NCBI RefSeq assembly: GCF_050402865.1 | Contig: NZ_BAABMF010000009.1 | Coordinates: 124,001 to 188,000, forward strand | Origin: Clostridium_AF sediminicola | GTDB lineage: Bacteria; Bacillota; Clostridia; Clostridiales; Clostridiaceae | Reading direction: 5' to 3' | DNA: 64,000 nucleotides | Shown here: piece by piece, positions 44,517-53,973 of the stretch | Layout of the letters: each line of letters opens with the position of its first letter | Numbering within the stretch: the first letter of the stretch is position 1 | Notes under the pieces: model-generated | Told to the model about the DNA's origin: nothing | The model's input: only the letters and a program-made list of their open reading frames with translations | Databases searched by the model: none | Made by a program: the position numbers and the translations under genes

Positions 44517-45244
44517 TGACAATACTTTGGAGAGAGTGGATATTCTTTAAACGAAGGTTTTGGAAAATAACAAGTGCTTTAATTGTATCACCTATTCTTT
44601 ATCTAGTTACATTTGGATGGGGAATTGGAAATGGTATTGCTATGGAAGGAAAGCCATATCTATATTATATTCTACCGGGTGTTATTTCTCTTACAGTTAT
44701 GAGAGCAAGTTATAGTGCAATTTCAATGAGAATTAGTGTTGCTAGATTACATGAAAAAAGTTTTGAGAACTATATAATAGCTCCAACAAATATGTATATG
44801 CTTACAATAGGGCATATTTTAGCTGGTGCATTTAGAGGATTATATGCTGGTTTTCTCATTATATTAATTGTAGCTATATTTGGGATTTTCATAAACATAA
44901 ATTTTTTATTTATACTAACACTTTTTATAAATAGTATAATGTTTTCATCACTAGGATTTATTGCAGCTATGATGATAGATACTCATTATGATATGAATAG
45001 ATTTACTAGTTTTGTAATAACACCAATGACATTTTTGTGTGGAACATTTTTCTCAGTAGGGCGTATGCCATATGTTTTAAGGAATTTGATAGAACTTCTA
45101 CCACTTACTCATACAACTAGATTGATAAGAGGTATATCTTATGGACATAGAGTTGATGAATTTTCATTATTAATAATGATTGTGTATACTGTATTATTCT
45201 TTATTTTGAGTGTAAGAATATCTTATGAAGAAGATAGAGCATAA
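44507..45244 (+). CDS. ABC-2-type exporter permease
   Basis: This 245-residue membrane protein has six predicted helices and the ABC-2 signature region around LLPLTHTTRLIRGISYG near residue 205. It pairs with the ATPase just upstream (10-base overlap). Such pairs export drugs, lipids, polysaccharides or antibiotics; the substrate here is unknown. It closes the riboswitch-led operon at a terminator. Confidence 0.9.
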   Translation: MEVMTILWREWIFFKRRFWKITSALIVSPILYLVTFGWGIGNGIAMEGKPYLYYILPGVISLTVMRASYSAISMRISVARLHEKSFENYIIAPTNMYMLTIGHILAGAFRGLYAGFLIILIVAIFGIFININFLFILTLFINSIMFSSLGFIAAMMIDTHYDMNRFTSFVITPMTFLCGTFFSVGRMPYVLRNLIELLPLTHTTRLIRGISYGHRVDEFSLLIMIVYTVLFFILSVRISYEEDRA

Positions 45245-45252
45245 TATTGTAT

Positions 45253-45283
45253 AAAAAACAGTAGATTAATTCTACTGTTTTTT
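45253..45283. terminator. bidirectional terminator
   Basis: AAAAAACAGTAGA pairs with TCTACTGTTTTTT over a 5-base loop, shared by the B12 operon and the convergent sensor kinase gene. Confidence 0.9.
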
Positions 45284-46664
45284 ATATTTTGAAAGTAATT
45301 TCAAATATTGTTTTGTAATCATTGTTAGTATTTAAGGAAATATGTCCACCATGCTTTTCAATTATTTGTTTTACTACATAAAGACCTAGTCCACTTTGAC
45401 CAGAGGTACGTGAAGAGTCTTCCTGGTAAAAAGCTTCAAATATCATATCTTTTGCATTTTCTGATATTCCTTTGCCATTATCCATAATGCAAATTATATA
45501 TTCATCATATGATGTTTTACTAGAGACGCAAACATCAGTAGGAATTGTATTATGGCTAAGACAATTCTCCAAAATATTCACAAAAGCTCTTTTCAAATTA
45601 ACATTATCAAAATTCATTATATGTGGCTTTTCTTCGATAGCTATTTCCATATTAAAGCCTCGTTTATCAAAAATCATATAATAATTAGCACAAATATCTC
45701 TTAAAAAAGTATTAATATCACCTTCAGTTAAATTTAATTTATAATCACTATTTTGGAATTTTACCTGTTCAAAAAGTATGGAAATCATTTCATTTAAATC
45801 TGAAGCACTATTGTTTATGAATTTTGCATACTCTTTTCTTTCTTCAGCACTTACGTCATCATTAAGAAGTATTTCAGAATATCCTTTAAGAGTGGTAATA
45901 GGAGATTTTAAATCATGAGAAAGATCAGAAATTAAACGAGTATTTTTATTTGTAATAGCATCTTTTTCAAGTTTTATTCTTTCCATTTCGTTTAGCATTT
46001 CATTATAGCTTTCTGCAACATCTCTTGTTTCTAATAGTTTAGCCTCAATAATATTTATTTTTGTGCGATCATAAGGGGTTTTTGCAATATTATTCTGAAT
46101 AAACAAAAAATCTTTTTTTATGCTTTTATAAATGTTTTTTACACAAAGAATGAATAGAGCTAAAAAAATTAAAATTGTACCTACTATTAAAACAATAACA
46201 TACCCATAAGTCATTTGTTTTAATTTATTTAGTACTTTGCCAGTAAGATATTGAAATAGAATTATCGTATTTTCATTACCATCATCATCGATGAAAGTTT
46301 TATATATAATATTCATTTCGAAGGAATCAAAATTGAATAAACTAGCAATTTCCTCAGGAGTATATTTATTATTTGAATTTTCATTAACACCTTTTGAATA
46401 AATAACATTTAGATTGCTGTCCACAACTTCAATCTTTAGATGATTTTCATTTAAAAAATCAGTAGAGATTTCTTTATAATTCAAAAGGTCCACATCTAAA
46501 TCATCATATATATTCTTATCTACTTGCATCCAATAAGCAAAACTTGTTGTAAAGTAGAACAATGCAAGTGTAATAATTATTAATAAAAAGAGTATTAGTA
46601 GTCGTTTCGTTATGTAGACCCATAGACTATTTGCTTTCTTAAATTTTTTCAATTTTATACCCAA
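45282..46664 (-). CDS. two-component sensor histidine kinase
   Basis: This 460-residue membrane kinase has two helices (about residues 17-40 and 150-172) around an extracytoplasmic domain, then a linker and a HisKA domain with LISDLSHDLKSPITT, a HATPase N box and a GQSGLGLYVVKQ glycine box. It forms a pair with the response regulator gene, whose last codons overlap its start. The start is a TTG at 46664, although a TTG four codons later is better spaced from the GGGGG site. Confidence 0.9.
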   Translation of the reverse strand: MGIKLKKFKKANSLWVYITKRLLILFLLIIITLALFYFTTSFAYWMQVDKNIYDDLDVDLLNYKEISTDFLNENHLKIEVVDSNLNVIYSKGVNENSNNKYTPEEIASLFNFDSFEMNIIYKTFIDDDGNENTIILFQYLTGKVLNKLKQMTYGYVIVLIVGTILIFLALFILCVKNIYKSIKKDFLFIQNNIAKTPYDRTKINIIEAKLLETRDVAESYNEMLNEMERIKLEKDAITNKNTRLISDLSHDLKSPITTLKGYSEILLNDDVSAEERKEYAKFINNSASDLNEMISILFEQVKFQNSDYKLNLTEGDINTFLRDICANYYMIFDKRGFNMEIAIEEKPHIMNFDNVNLKRAFVNILENCLSHNTIPTDVCVSSKTSYDEYIICIMDNGKGISENAKDMIFEAFYQEDSSRTSGQSGLGLYVVKQIIEKHGGHISLNTNNDYKTIFEITFKI

Positions 46665-47322
46665 GCCCCCTTACTGTTTTTATATAAAGAGGTTCTTTGG
46701 GATTTTCTTCGATTTTTTCCCTTAACCTACTTATATGTACTGTTATTGTGTTTTCATCTCCTTCTCCTTCGATATTAGTAGAATTAATATCATTATATAA
46801 TTGGCTTTTAGTAAAAACTCTTTCAGGAGAGCTTATTAGTTTTATTAATAACTTATATTCAGTTGCTGTTAAATTACAATTTTCATTTCTAACACTAACT
46901 TGACATTTTTCTTTATCTATGAGCAAATCACCATATTTAATTACTCCTGACTCATTGTTATATCCATAATTTCTTCTAATATGGGCATTGACTCTTGATA
47001 CAAGTTCCAGAGAACTAAAGGGTTTAGTTATATAATCATCAGCACCAAGATCTAGACCTAAAATTTTGTCCTGTTCTAGTGTTTTTGCACTTAACACTAA
47101 AATTGGTATACTTGAAAAATCTCTTACTTTTTGAATGAGCGAAAAGCCATCTAGCTTTGGCATCATAATATCAAAAATACAAAGATCTATTTGTTCAGCT
47201 TGAATTATATCAAAAGCTTTTAAGCCATCTTCAGCTAGAATTACATCATAACCTTCTTTTTGTAAATATATCTTAACTAAATTAGCAATATCATATTTAT
47301 CTTCTGCAACTAAAATTCTCAT
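46639..47322 (-). CDS. OmpR/PhoB-family response regulator
   Basis: This 227-residue regulator has a receiver domain with phospho-acceptor D51 (CIFDIMMP) and a winged-helix domain ending VRGLGYKIEKI. I place the start at ATG 47322 behind GGAGAG; the longer frame upstream lacks a site. Direct repeats in the 157-bp divergent region before the envelope operon are plausible binding sites. Confidence 0.93.
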   Translation of the reverse strand: MRILVAEDKYDIANLVKIYLQKEGYDVILAEDGLKAFDIIQAEQIDLCIFDIMMPKLDGFSLIQKVRDFSSIPILVLSAKTLEQDKILGLDLGADDYITKPFSSLELVSRVNAHIRRNYGYNNESGVIKYGDLLIDKEKCQVSVRNENCNLTATEYKLLIKLISSPERVFTKSQLYNDINSTNIEGEGDENTITVHISRLREKIEENPKEPLYIKTVRGLGYKIEKI

Positions 47323-47401
47323 ATTTTCTCTCCAATCTTTTTTATATAACAATATTGTATCATATTTTTGGGACAATAATTAAAGCACATAAATATTAAG
47401 A

Positions 47402-47448
47402 AATCTTAAGATTATATAAATTTAATCTTAAAAATTTATTTTTATAAT
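47402..47448 (+). promoter_or_regulatory. candidate response-regulator direct repeats and promoter
   Basis: AATCTTAA occurs at 47402-47409 and 47424-47431, 22 bases apart (two helical turns). The second copy covers the -35 region of a TATAAT at 47443-47448. This is the geometry of an OmpR-type activator site for the glycolipid-synthase operon. Confidence 0.6.
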
Positions 47449-47478
47449 AGAGATATAAAAATAAAAGGAGAGAAAAAA

Positions 47479-48567
47479 ATGAACGTATTAATTTTAACAG
47501 GAAGTTTTGGTATGGGACACAACTCTGCCTCTACCGCAATAAAACAAGATATTGAAGAAGAATTTCCACATGCTAGTGTGGAGATAATTGATATATGTAG
47601 ATACTTATTTCCTAAGTTATATAAAATAATTTATAAATGTTTTGACATTATTGCTGGTAAATGCCGTAATTTATATAATTTTTCTTATAAAATCTCTGGA
47701 AATAGTGCTACTATTCCTTTTGAAAAACACATCATAAGTAAAATTAATAGATTAGTGGCATTAAAAAAACCTAATATTATAATTTCAACATTACCTCATA
47801 GTTCAAAAATAGTATCCACGTATAAAAAAATATATAATTCGAATATTCCTCTGATTACTTGTATTACTGATATCAGTACTTATAGTGAATGGGTTAATCC
47901 AAATACAGATATTTATTTCGTAGCTACAGAAGATATTAAAAATACCTTAATCCAAAAAGGGGTTACAGCAGACGACATTTTCATTAGTGGAATACCTGTA
48001 AAAAATAAGTTCAAGAATTGTAGTAATACAATTAAAGAATTTGAAGAAACAAAAGATAAAAAACTTTTAATTATGGGTGGAGGATTGGGTCTTTTACCTG
48101 TAGATGATAATTTTTACGCAGATTTGGATCAAATGAAAAATACCAAAACTACTATTATTACAGGAAATAATAAGACAGCATATAATAACCTATTAGGAAA
48201 ATATAAAAATATTGAAATAGTAGGTTATAGCAATCGGGTAGATAAGTATATGCAAGAAGCTGATTTAATTGTTTCTAAAGCTGGTGGAATTACTTTGTTT
48301 GAAACAATACATTCAAGTTTGCCAATTTTTGTTATAGAACCATTCTTTAAGCAAGAAGTTAACAATGCAAATTTTATTGAAGAACAAGGTATTGGTAAAG
48401 TGATTTGGGACAAGGATAAAAAGATAGTAGAAGAAATTAATGCTTTGCTTAATAATGATCAAGAACTCTCTAATATGAGATATAAAATGGTGACTATAAA
48501 AAATAATTTAAGAAAAAATCCACTGAGAGATACAATAAGACATTTACAAGTTTTGGGGGCAGTGTAA
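47479..48567 (+). CDS. MGDG synthase/UgtP-like glycosyltransferase (GT28 type)
   Basis: This 362-residue enzyme has the N-terminal MGDG-synthase fold (ILTGSFGMGHNSASTAI) and the GT28 C-terminal donor site (SKAGGITLFETIHSSLP near residue 262). It probably transfers a sugar from a UDP donor to diacylglycerol, making membrane glycolipid. It is the first gene of a three-gene envelope operon divergent from the two-component system. AAAGGAGAG precedes the ATG. Confidence 0.87.
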   Translation: MNVLILTGSFGMGHNSASTAIKQDIEEEFPHASVEIIDICRYLFPKLYKIIYKCFDIIAGKCRNLYNFSYKISGNSATIPFEKHIISKINRLVALKKPNIIISTLPHSSKIVSTYKKIYNSNIPLITCITDISTYSEWVNPNTDIYFVATEDIKNTLIQKGVTADDIFISGIPVKNKFKNCSNTIKEFEETKDKKLLIMGGGLGLLPVDDNFYADLDQMKNTKTTIITGNNKTAYNNLLGKYKNIEIVGYSNRVDKYMQEADLIVSKAGGITLFETIHSSLPIFVIEPFFKQEVNNANFIEEQGIGKVIWDKDKKIVEEINALLNNDQELSNMRYKMVTIKNNLRKNPLRDTIRHLQVLGAV

Positions 48568-49250
48568 TGATTTATTTAACAGTAATAGTAGCTATATTTA
48601 TTATGTATAGTATAATTCCAACGTATTACTTCAAGTTTCTAGATAAAAATGTGATCAAGAGCTTTAATGATACAAATAATATTGCATTAACATTTGATGA
48701 TGGGCCAGATAAAGTCTATACTGAAAAATTATTGGATACTTTAAAAGAGTTTAATGTAAAAGCTACTTTTTTTATTGTAGCAAAAAGCGCAGCTGAAAAT
48801 CATCATATTATAGAAAGAATGATTACAGAAGGACATTCTTTAGGGCTCCATTCTCTTGAACACAAAAATGCACTTTTCAAAGGATATTTCTATATGAAAA
48901 AAGATTTTGAGGAATCAATAGCAATAATGAAAAAATATGGATGGAATATTGTATATTATCGACCACCATGGGGGCATTTTAATTTATTTAGTGTATACTT
49001 TATCAAAAAGTACAATTTAAAATTAGTTCTATGGAATGTTATGGTTGGAGATTGGGCAAAATCGGTTTCAGCTTCCGAAATAGAGAATCGACTTATAAAG
49101 AAAACAAATAAAGGGTCTATTATTTGTTTACATGATGGAAGGGGTGCTAACAATGCACCTAAAAGAACAATTTCTGCACTTGAAAATGTTATACCAAAAC
49201 TGAAAAAAGATGGATTTCATTTTACATTATTGGAGGATAGTGATGAATAA
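48567..49250 (+). CDS. polysaccharide deacetylase (NodB homology)
   Basis: This 227-residue protein has an N-terminal membrane helix and the CE4 motifs: TFDDGPD near residue 38, HSLEH near residue 92 and RPPWGH near 130. It would deacetylate peptidoglycan or another surface glycan outside the membrane. Its ATG overlaps the preceding stop (TAATG), and its own stop overlaps the next gene. Confidence 0.9.
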   Translation: MIYLTVIVAIFIMYSIIPTYYFKFLDKNVIKSFNDTNNIALTFDDGPDKVYTEKLLDTLKEFNVKATFFIVAKSAAENHHIIERMITEGHSLGLHSLEHKNALFKGYFYMKKDFEESIAIMKKYGWNIVYYRPPWGHFNLFSVYFIKKYNLKLVLWNVMVGDWAKSVSASEIENRLIKKTNKGSIICLHDGRGANNAPKRTISALENVIPKLKKDGFHFTLLEDSDE

Positions 49251-50280
49251 TATAAAAAATAAGAGCAGTTTAATAAAAAACATTATTGTGTTTATTGTTC
49301 TTATGTCTATTACCTTTACACTATTACTAAAAGGTGAAAACTTATCAAATATTTTAAAAACCATAAAAACTGTTAAAACATTTTATTTTGGGATAGGGGT
49401 ACTATCAGTTTTTATTTTTATTATTTGTGAAGGATTGAATATACGCCGTATATTTAAGATACTAAATAATCAAATTCCTTTTATTCGTTCGTTAAAATAT
49501 GCATTTGTTGGCTTTTTCTTTAGCTCAATAACTCCATCAGCATCAGGAGGTCAACCAATGCAACTTTACTATATGAAAAAAGATAATATAAATATTCCTA
49601 ATGCTTCACTTACATTACTTGTGGAAGTGGCTATATTTCAAATTGTTACAATAGGTATTGGTATTACATCCTTTATCTTTAATTATAACTTTATTATAAA
49701 AAAAATAAGTTCTATTTGGATTTTGTTAATGTATGGTGTTACTGTAAATATATTGATTGTATCGTTTATTATAGCAGCTATCTTTTCAGATAAATTAGTT
49801 TTCAGTTTATCAAGTTTACTAATTAAATTACTTCATAAGATTAAAATTGTTAAAGACATAAAAAAAGCAAAAGATTATGTAGAAAATCAGATTGTAGAAT
49901 ACAAAGAAGGTGCTAATCTTATTAAAAAAAATCCAAAAGTAATTTTAAAGGTTTTTGCAACTAGCGTAATCCAAATATCAGCAATGTACAGTGTAGTATT
50001 TTGGGTGTATAAGGCTTTTGGGTTAAATGAATTTTCATTTTTAAGTATAATTTCTCTACAATCGATCTTAGCAATAGCGGTATCATCTTTACCTTTGCCA
50101 GGTGCAGTTGGTGCTAGTGAGGGTAGCTTTTTGATACTGTTTAAAACCCTTTTTCCTACTAATGTTTTAACATCTGCAATGCTTTTAAATAGAGGAATTA
50201 GTTTTTACATTTTTCTAATAATCAGCGGTATTGTTTCGTTATATGCACATTTTATTTCTCTAAAACAAAAAGAGATTTAA
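49243..50280 (+). CDS. lysylphosphatidylglycerol synthase TM-region/flippase-like protein
   Basis: This 345-residue membrane protein has about eight helices and the LPG_synthase_TM (UPF0104/YbhN) motifs SSITPSASGGQPMQLYYM near residue 95 and LPLPGAVGASEGSFLILF near 286. There is no C-terminal aminoacyl-transferase domain, so it may act as a lipid flippase partner for the glycolipid synthase. I use the ATG at 49243 behind TTGGAGGA; it overlaps the deacetylase stop. Confidence 0.87.
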   Translation: MNNIKNKSSLIKNIIVFIVLMSITFTLLLKGENLSNILKTIKTVKTFYFGIGVLSVFIFIICEGLNIRRIFKILNNQIPFIRSLKYAFVGFFFSSITPSASGGQPMQLYYMKKDNINIPNASLTLLVEVAIFQIVTIGIGITSFIFNYNFIIKKISSIWILLMYGVTVNILIVSFIIAAIFSDKLVFSLSSLLIKLLHKIKIVKDIKKAKDYVENQIVEYKEGANLIKKNPKVILKVFATSVIQISAMYSVVFWVYKAFGLNEFSFLSIISLQSILAIAVSSLPLPGAVGASEGSFLILFKTLFPTNVLTSAMLLNRGISFYIFLIISGIVSLYAHFISLKQKEI

Positions 50281-50282
50281 TG

Positions 50283-50325
50283 AAAAGATGATTAAAGAGA
50301 TGAATGTTTTTAATCATCTTTTTTT
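50283..50325 (+). terminator. rho-independent terminator
   Basis: AAAAGATGATTAAA pairs with TTTAATCATCTTTT followed by more T residues, ending the envelope operon. Confidence 0.88.
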
Positions 50326-50406
50326 GTGAAAAACTCATAAATTATTTCCAATATGTAATAAAGTATTATATAATTTTAGTGGATATAATTTGGAGGTTTT
50401 AAACTT

Positions 50407-51768
50407 ATGAGACAAATACATATAAAAAATGCTTACATTGTTACTATGAATCAGCAATACCAAGTTTATAAATCTGGAGAAATTCTACTTAATGGTGATA
50501 GAATAATTGCTGTAGGTAGTAGAGTTAACCCTATTTTAGTGAATTTAAATGCAGAGATTATTGATGCAAAGGGTAAGATAGTAATGCCAGGTCTTATTAA
50601 TACTCATGTACACACATCACAGCAGTTGGGAAGAGGCCTTGGGGATGATGTAAACCTACTCACGTGGTTACATAAAAGAATTTGGCCCTATGAAAGTAAT
50701 CTTACAGAAGAAGACTCATACATATCTACGTTATTATGTAATTTGGAACTTATAAAATCTGGGGTTACTGCTTTTGCCGAACCTGGAGGTCAATTTGTAT
50801 CAAGTATGGCAAAGGCTGTATCTGAATCAGGGATTAGAGGGATGTTAGCTAAATCCGCTATGGATAATGGGAAAGGATTGCCTGCTTCTTGGCAAAGGAC
50901 TCTTCAACAGGAGATTGAGACTCAAGAAGAGAATATCAAGAAATTCCATAATACCGCTGATGAACGTATAAAGGTATGGCTTGGAATAAGAACTATTTTT
51001 AATGCAAGCGATAACTTCATCATTAGAAGTAAAGAGTTGGCAGATAAATATGATGTTGGTGTTCATATGCATGTGGCAGAAATAAAGGAAGAAGTTGAAT
51101 TTGTAAGAGAAACAAGAGGATCAACAACAGTAAAACATCTTGAGAACTTAGGTGTATTGGATAAAAATTTTCTTGCAGTTCATTCGGTTTGGTTGACAAA
51201 TGAAGAAGTGGAAATTTTCAAAAACAGACAAGTTAAGGTATCTCATAATCCTGCGGCAGCTATGAAGGTTCTGGGGTTTGCAAAAGTACCTCGTATGTTA
51301 AGAGAAGGAGTATGTGTTACAATAGGTACAGATGGGGCACCGTGTAATAATAGAATGAATATGATTGATGAAATGTGGCTTACATCATTAATTCATAAGG
51401 GGTGGAGGTTAGATCCTACTATTGTAAAAGCTGAAGAAATTCTTAAGATGGGTACAATAAACGGTGCGCGGGCTATACTTGATGAGGAAAATTTAGGTAG
51501 CTTAGAAGCTGGTAAAAAGGCGGACCTTATAATAATTAATCCAAATTCTGTTGATATGTTACCGATGCACGATGGTGTAGCAAATTTAATATCATCAATG
51601 CATAGCACAAATGTTGAGAGCATGATTTGTAATGGTAAATGGATAATGAAGAACAGAAAAGTGCTTACTATAGATGAAGAGGCAATAATTGAAGAAGCAA
51701 AAGAAAGAGCAGAATCAATATGTAAACGAGCAGGTATTGTTTTACCTGAAAGATTTCCAATAGCGTAA
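50407..51768 (+). CDS. amidohydrolase, TrzA/MtaD (chlorohydrolase) family
   Basis: This 453-residue metal-dependent deaminase/hydrolase has HxH at H67-H69 (NTHVH), HMHVAE near residue 219, AVHS near 258 and GTDGAP near 307. Relatives include adenosylhomocysteine/5'-methylthioadenosine/5'-deoxyadenosine deaminases and AtzA-like hydrolases. Deamination of an adenine nucleoside is the most likely chemistry. It is monocistronic, with TTGGAGG before the ATG. It could feed the 5-deoxyribose-type cluster at 61 kb, which is inference. Confidence 0.85.
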   Translation: MRQIHIKNAYIVTMNQQYQVYKSGEILLNGDRIIAVGSRVNPILVNLNAEIIDAKGKIVMPGLINTHVHTSQQLGRGLGDDVNLLTWLHKRIWPYESNLTEEDSYISTLLCNLELIKSGVTAFAEPGGQFVSSMAKAVSESGIRGMLAKSAMDNGKGLPASWQRTLQQEIETQEENIKKFHNTADERIKVWLGIRTIFNASDNFIIRSKELADKYDVGVHMHVAEIKEEVEFVRETRGSTTVKHLENLGVLDKNFLAVHSVWLTNEEVEIFKNRQVKVSHNPAAAMKVLGFAKVPRMLREGVCVTIGTDGAPCNNRMNMIDEMWLTSLIHKGWRLDPTIVKAEEILKMGTINGARAILDEENLGSLEAGKKADLIIINPNSVDMLPMHDGVANLISSMHSTNVESMICNGKWIMKNRKVLTIDEEAIIEEAKERAESICKRAGIVLPERFPIA

Positions 51769-51793
51769 TAAAAGTTTAATCGTAGTGCTAATA

Positions 51794-52075
51794 TTAACAT
51801 GAGAGATCTTTAATAGTTTCTCTTAAAGCTTTAGCACTACTATTATTCATTTTAATTACATCAATGTTTCTTTTGCTACATGCTTTTGTAGCAAGTATAG
51901 CAGCTTTGTGAGATATTGTGTTAGATAAAATTACTATATAGTCTGGACTTCCTATTCTTTCGTAAAGGTTTGTTTTATAATGAGAAAACATTTTAACTTT
52001 ATACCCATATTCTTTACAAATTTTTTTATAATCATTTTTCATTCGTTCATGACCTCCTAATAAAACAATACTCAT
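51794..52075 (-). CDS. DUF2325 family protein
   Basis: This 93-residue protein matches DUF2325: SIVLLGGHERMKNDY at the N-terminus and DYIVILSNTISHKAA near residue 44. The function is unknown, and the fold resembles a small Rossmann-like domain. It is the last gene of the Fur-boxed operon. AGGAGGT lies 10 bases before the ATG at 52075; the TTG two codons upstream is too close to the ribosome site. Confidence 0.85.
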   Translation of the reverse strand: MSIVLLGGHERMKNDYKKICKEYGYKVKMFSHYKTNLYERIGSPDYIVILSNTISHKAAILATKACSKRNIDVIKMNNSSAKALRETIKDLSC

Positions 52076-52093
52076 AATCAATAATACCTCCTA

Positions 52094-52687
52094 CTAACTA
52101 AATTTTTTTCTAAAGACACTCCATAAACTTTTGATAGCGTCTACAACTTTGGGATCAAATTGTGTACCTTTATTTTTTTCAATTTCTTCTCTGCATATTT
52201 CCCAAGAAATGGGTTCTCTGTAAGGCCTTTTACTAGTCATTGCATCTATAGTATCACAAACGGCAATTATTCTAGATTCAAAGGGTATATCTTTTGCTTT
52301 TATCATGTTAGGATAACCATTACCATCCCATCTTTCATGATGGCATAAAACAATTTTAGCTATTGTAAGTAATTTACTTGAACGTGTTAATATATCATAT
52401 CCTATTTGAGGATGTTTCTTTATAGTTAGCCATTCTTTTTCATTTAGTTTTCCGTTTTTATTTAGAATGTAATCAGGAATACCGATTTTACCTATGTCAT
52501 GTAAATGAGCTGCCATGTGTAATCTTTCAAGTTTACTTTTTGTAAAACCAAATTTTTCACCTAACATTTCTGCCATGTCAGCCACTCTTTCTGAATGTCC
52601 ATTTGTATATATATCTTTTGCTTCTATAGTTCCAACTAAGCATTCAATAATATCATGGTATACACTATAATCTACGTTATTAGTCAC
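52094..52687 (-). CDS. HD-GYP domain phosphodiesterase
   Basis: This 197-residue protein is almost entirely an HD-GYP domain: HLHDIGKIGIPD near residue 61 and HHERWDGNGYP near 115 carry the metal ligands and GYP triad. It should cleave cyclic di-GMP or a related dinucleotide. No sensory domain is attached. I choose the GTG at 52687, since the GTG three codons earlier overlaps the AAGGTG site. It is third in the Fur-boxed operon. Confidence 0.9.
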   Translation of the reverse strand: MTNNVDYSVYHDIIECLVGTIEAKDIYTNGHSERVADMAEMLGEKFGFTKSKLERLHMAAHLHDIGKIGIPDYILNKNGKLNEKEWLTIKKHPQIGYDILTRSSKLLTIAKIVLCHHERWDGNGYPNMIKAKDIPFESRIIAVCDTIDAMTSKRPYREPISWEICREEIEKNKGTQFDPKVVDAIKSLWSVFRKKFS

Positions 52688-52706
52688 AATTATCACCTTT
52701 TATTTG

Positions 52707-53330
52707 TTAAACTGAAATTAACATTTTTTTTTCGATTATATCTTTGGGCTCTACGCCGTCTATCATCAAATCAATTACATTATTTTTAGCAACATCATAT
52801 TTATTAAAAATTCTCTTTGCATTATCAATATTAAAATATACTTTCCAATAACCTACCGCTAAACATTTTTTGTTAGGGCAGTTAGTAAATACAGCTACAT
52901 CAGCAACTGGATACCCTAGAAATATGCCTATTTCATGCGGGCATATCTTATTATAGCGATTACTTAAATGCTCTAAGTATTGGTTAGTATTCATTTCTGC
53001 ATTATATCCAAATCTTCTTAAAAAATTAATACTTTGTTTTTCTTGGAGTATTCTTTCTAACATTCTTTTATTATAAAATAATACTGCAGTAGAATTTTCA
53101 ATACAATTTAATTCAAAATACTCAATATTGAAATTACTTTTAATTTCTTTTTTGCACTCTATCCAACTATTATTTAATTTTCTATTGCTATTTTTAAAAA
53201 TTAAAAGAGAGGATGGCTTATTTTGTGCAAGGGTAGGTGCGGCATTATAAGCAATTGTATAATAAAGATATTCTTTATCAGTGAAATACTTTAGTTGATC
53301 TAAATAGTCTAAAAAATTTTTCTTTAACAC
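52707..53330 (-). CDS. DUF3793 family protein
   Basis: This 207-residue protein matches DUF3793, known by the CPHEIGIFLGYPVADVAVF motif near residue 131, followed by C-rich CPNKKC and a YWKVYF segment. The function is unknown; it commonly neighbours flavodoxin genes in clostridia. The start is a GTG at 53330 behind AGGAGGA. It follows the flavodoxin gene by 21 bp. Confidence 0.88.
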   Translation of the reverse strand: MLKKNFLDYLDQLKYFTDKEYLYYTIAYNAAPTLAQNKPSSLLIFKNSNRKLNNSWIECKKEIKSNFNIEYFELNCIENSTAVLFYNKRMLERILQEKQSINFLRRFGYNAEMNTNQYLEHLSNRYNKICPHEIGIFLGYPVADVAVFTNCPNKKCLAVGYWKVYFNIDNAKRIFNKYDVAKNNVIDLMIDGVEPKDIIEKKMLISV

Positions 53331-53351
53331 GAAGACATCCTCCTTATTACT

Positions 53352-53777
53352 TTAATTACTGATTTTCTTACCTAGTTCTCTACACATTTCAAGTCCATCT
53401 TTATCAGGTGTCTCATTAATTATCAAACCATCATCTACTAAGTTTGCGCCATATTGCTCCATTCGCTCTTGCCAATCTTCCATCCATTCACCATTTCCCC
53501 AACCATATGATCCGAATAGAGCAAGTTTTTTACCACTAATAACTTGAGCAATAGATTCAACAAAAGGTTCCATTTCAGCTTCTTCTAAAATTTCTACTCC
53601 CATTGATGGACAACCAAGTGCAACTGCATCAGCATTTTTTACATCTTCAATAGTTGCACAATTAACTGTTTTTAATAATACTTTAATCCCATCATTTTGT
53701 GCTCCTTCCAAAACCGCATTTGCCATTGATTCAGTATTTCCTGTACCACTCCAATAAATAACAGCTATATTTTTCAT
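53352..53777 (-). CDS. flavodoxin
   Basis: This 141-residue FMN protein has the phosphate-binding loop WSGTGNTESMA near residue 9 and the isoalloxazine-flanking loops around GCPSMG and GSYGWGNGEW. It carries electrons in place of ferredoxin when iron is scarce. It is the first gene of the operon, directly behind a Fur box and promoter, consistent with iron repression. Confidence 0.93.
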   Translation of the reverse strand: MKNIAVIYWSGTGNTESMANAVLEGAQNDGIKVLLKTVNCATIEDVKNADAVALGCPSMGVEILEEAEMEPFVESIAQVISGKKLALFGSYGWGNGEWMEDWQERMEQYGANLVDDGLIINETPDKDGLEMCRELGKKISN

Positions 53778-53813
53778 TATAAAGCACCCTTTCTTTAATT
53801 AAAATAATGATAT

Positions 53814-53828
53814 TGATAATCATTCTCA
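53814..53828. promoter_or_regulatory. Fur box
   Basis: TGATAATCATTCTCA matches the 7-1-7 Fur consensus TGATAATnATTATCA at all but one position. It lies just downstream of the -10 of the flavodoxin promoter. Confidence 0.85.
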
Positions 53829-53834
53829 ATAATT

Positions 53835-53862
53835 AGTATATACTTTTTCTAGCTTTTGTCAA
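53835..53862 (-). promoter_or_regulatory. promoter of the flavodoxin operon
   Basis: On the minus strand TTGACA and TATACT are separated by 16 bases. The Fur box begins about 6 bases after the -10, so bound Fur would block initiation. Confidence 0.75.
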
Positions 53863-53973
53863 TAGGAAAATAAATATTTTATCATCTATTTATGAAAATA
53901 ATCTATCCAGTCATTTAAAAATATCAGTAACTTTAAAAGGGATATCCACTAATATCCTATAAAAAAGGACATA

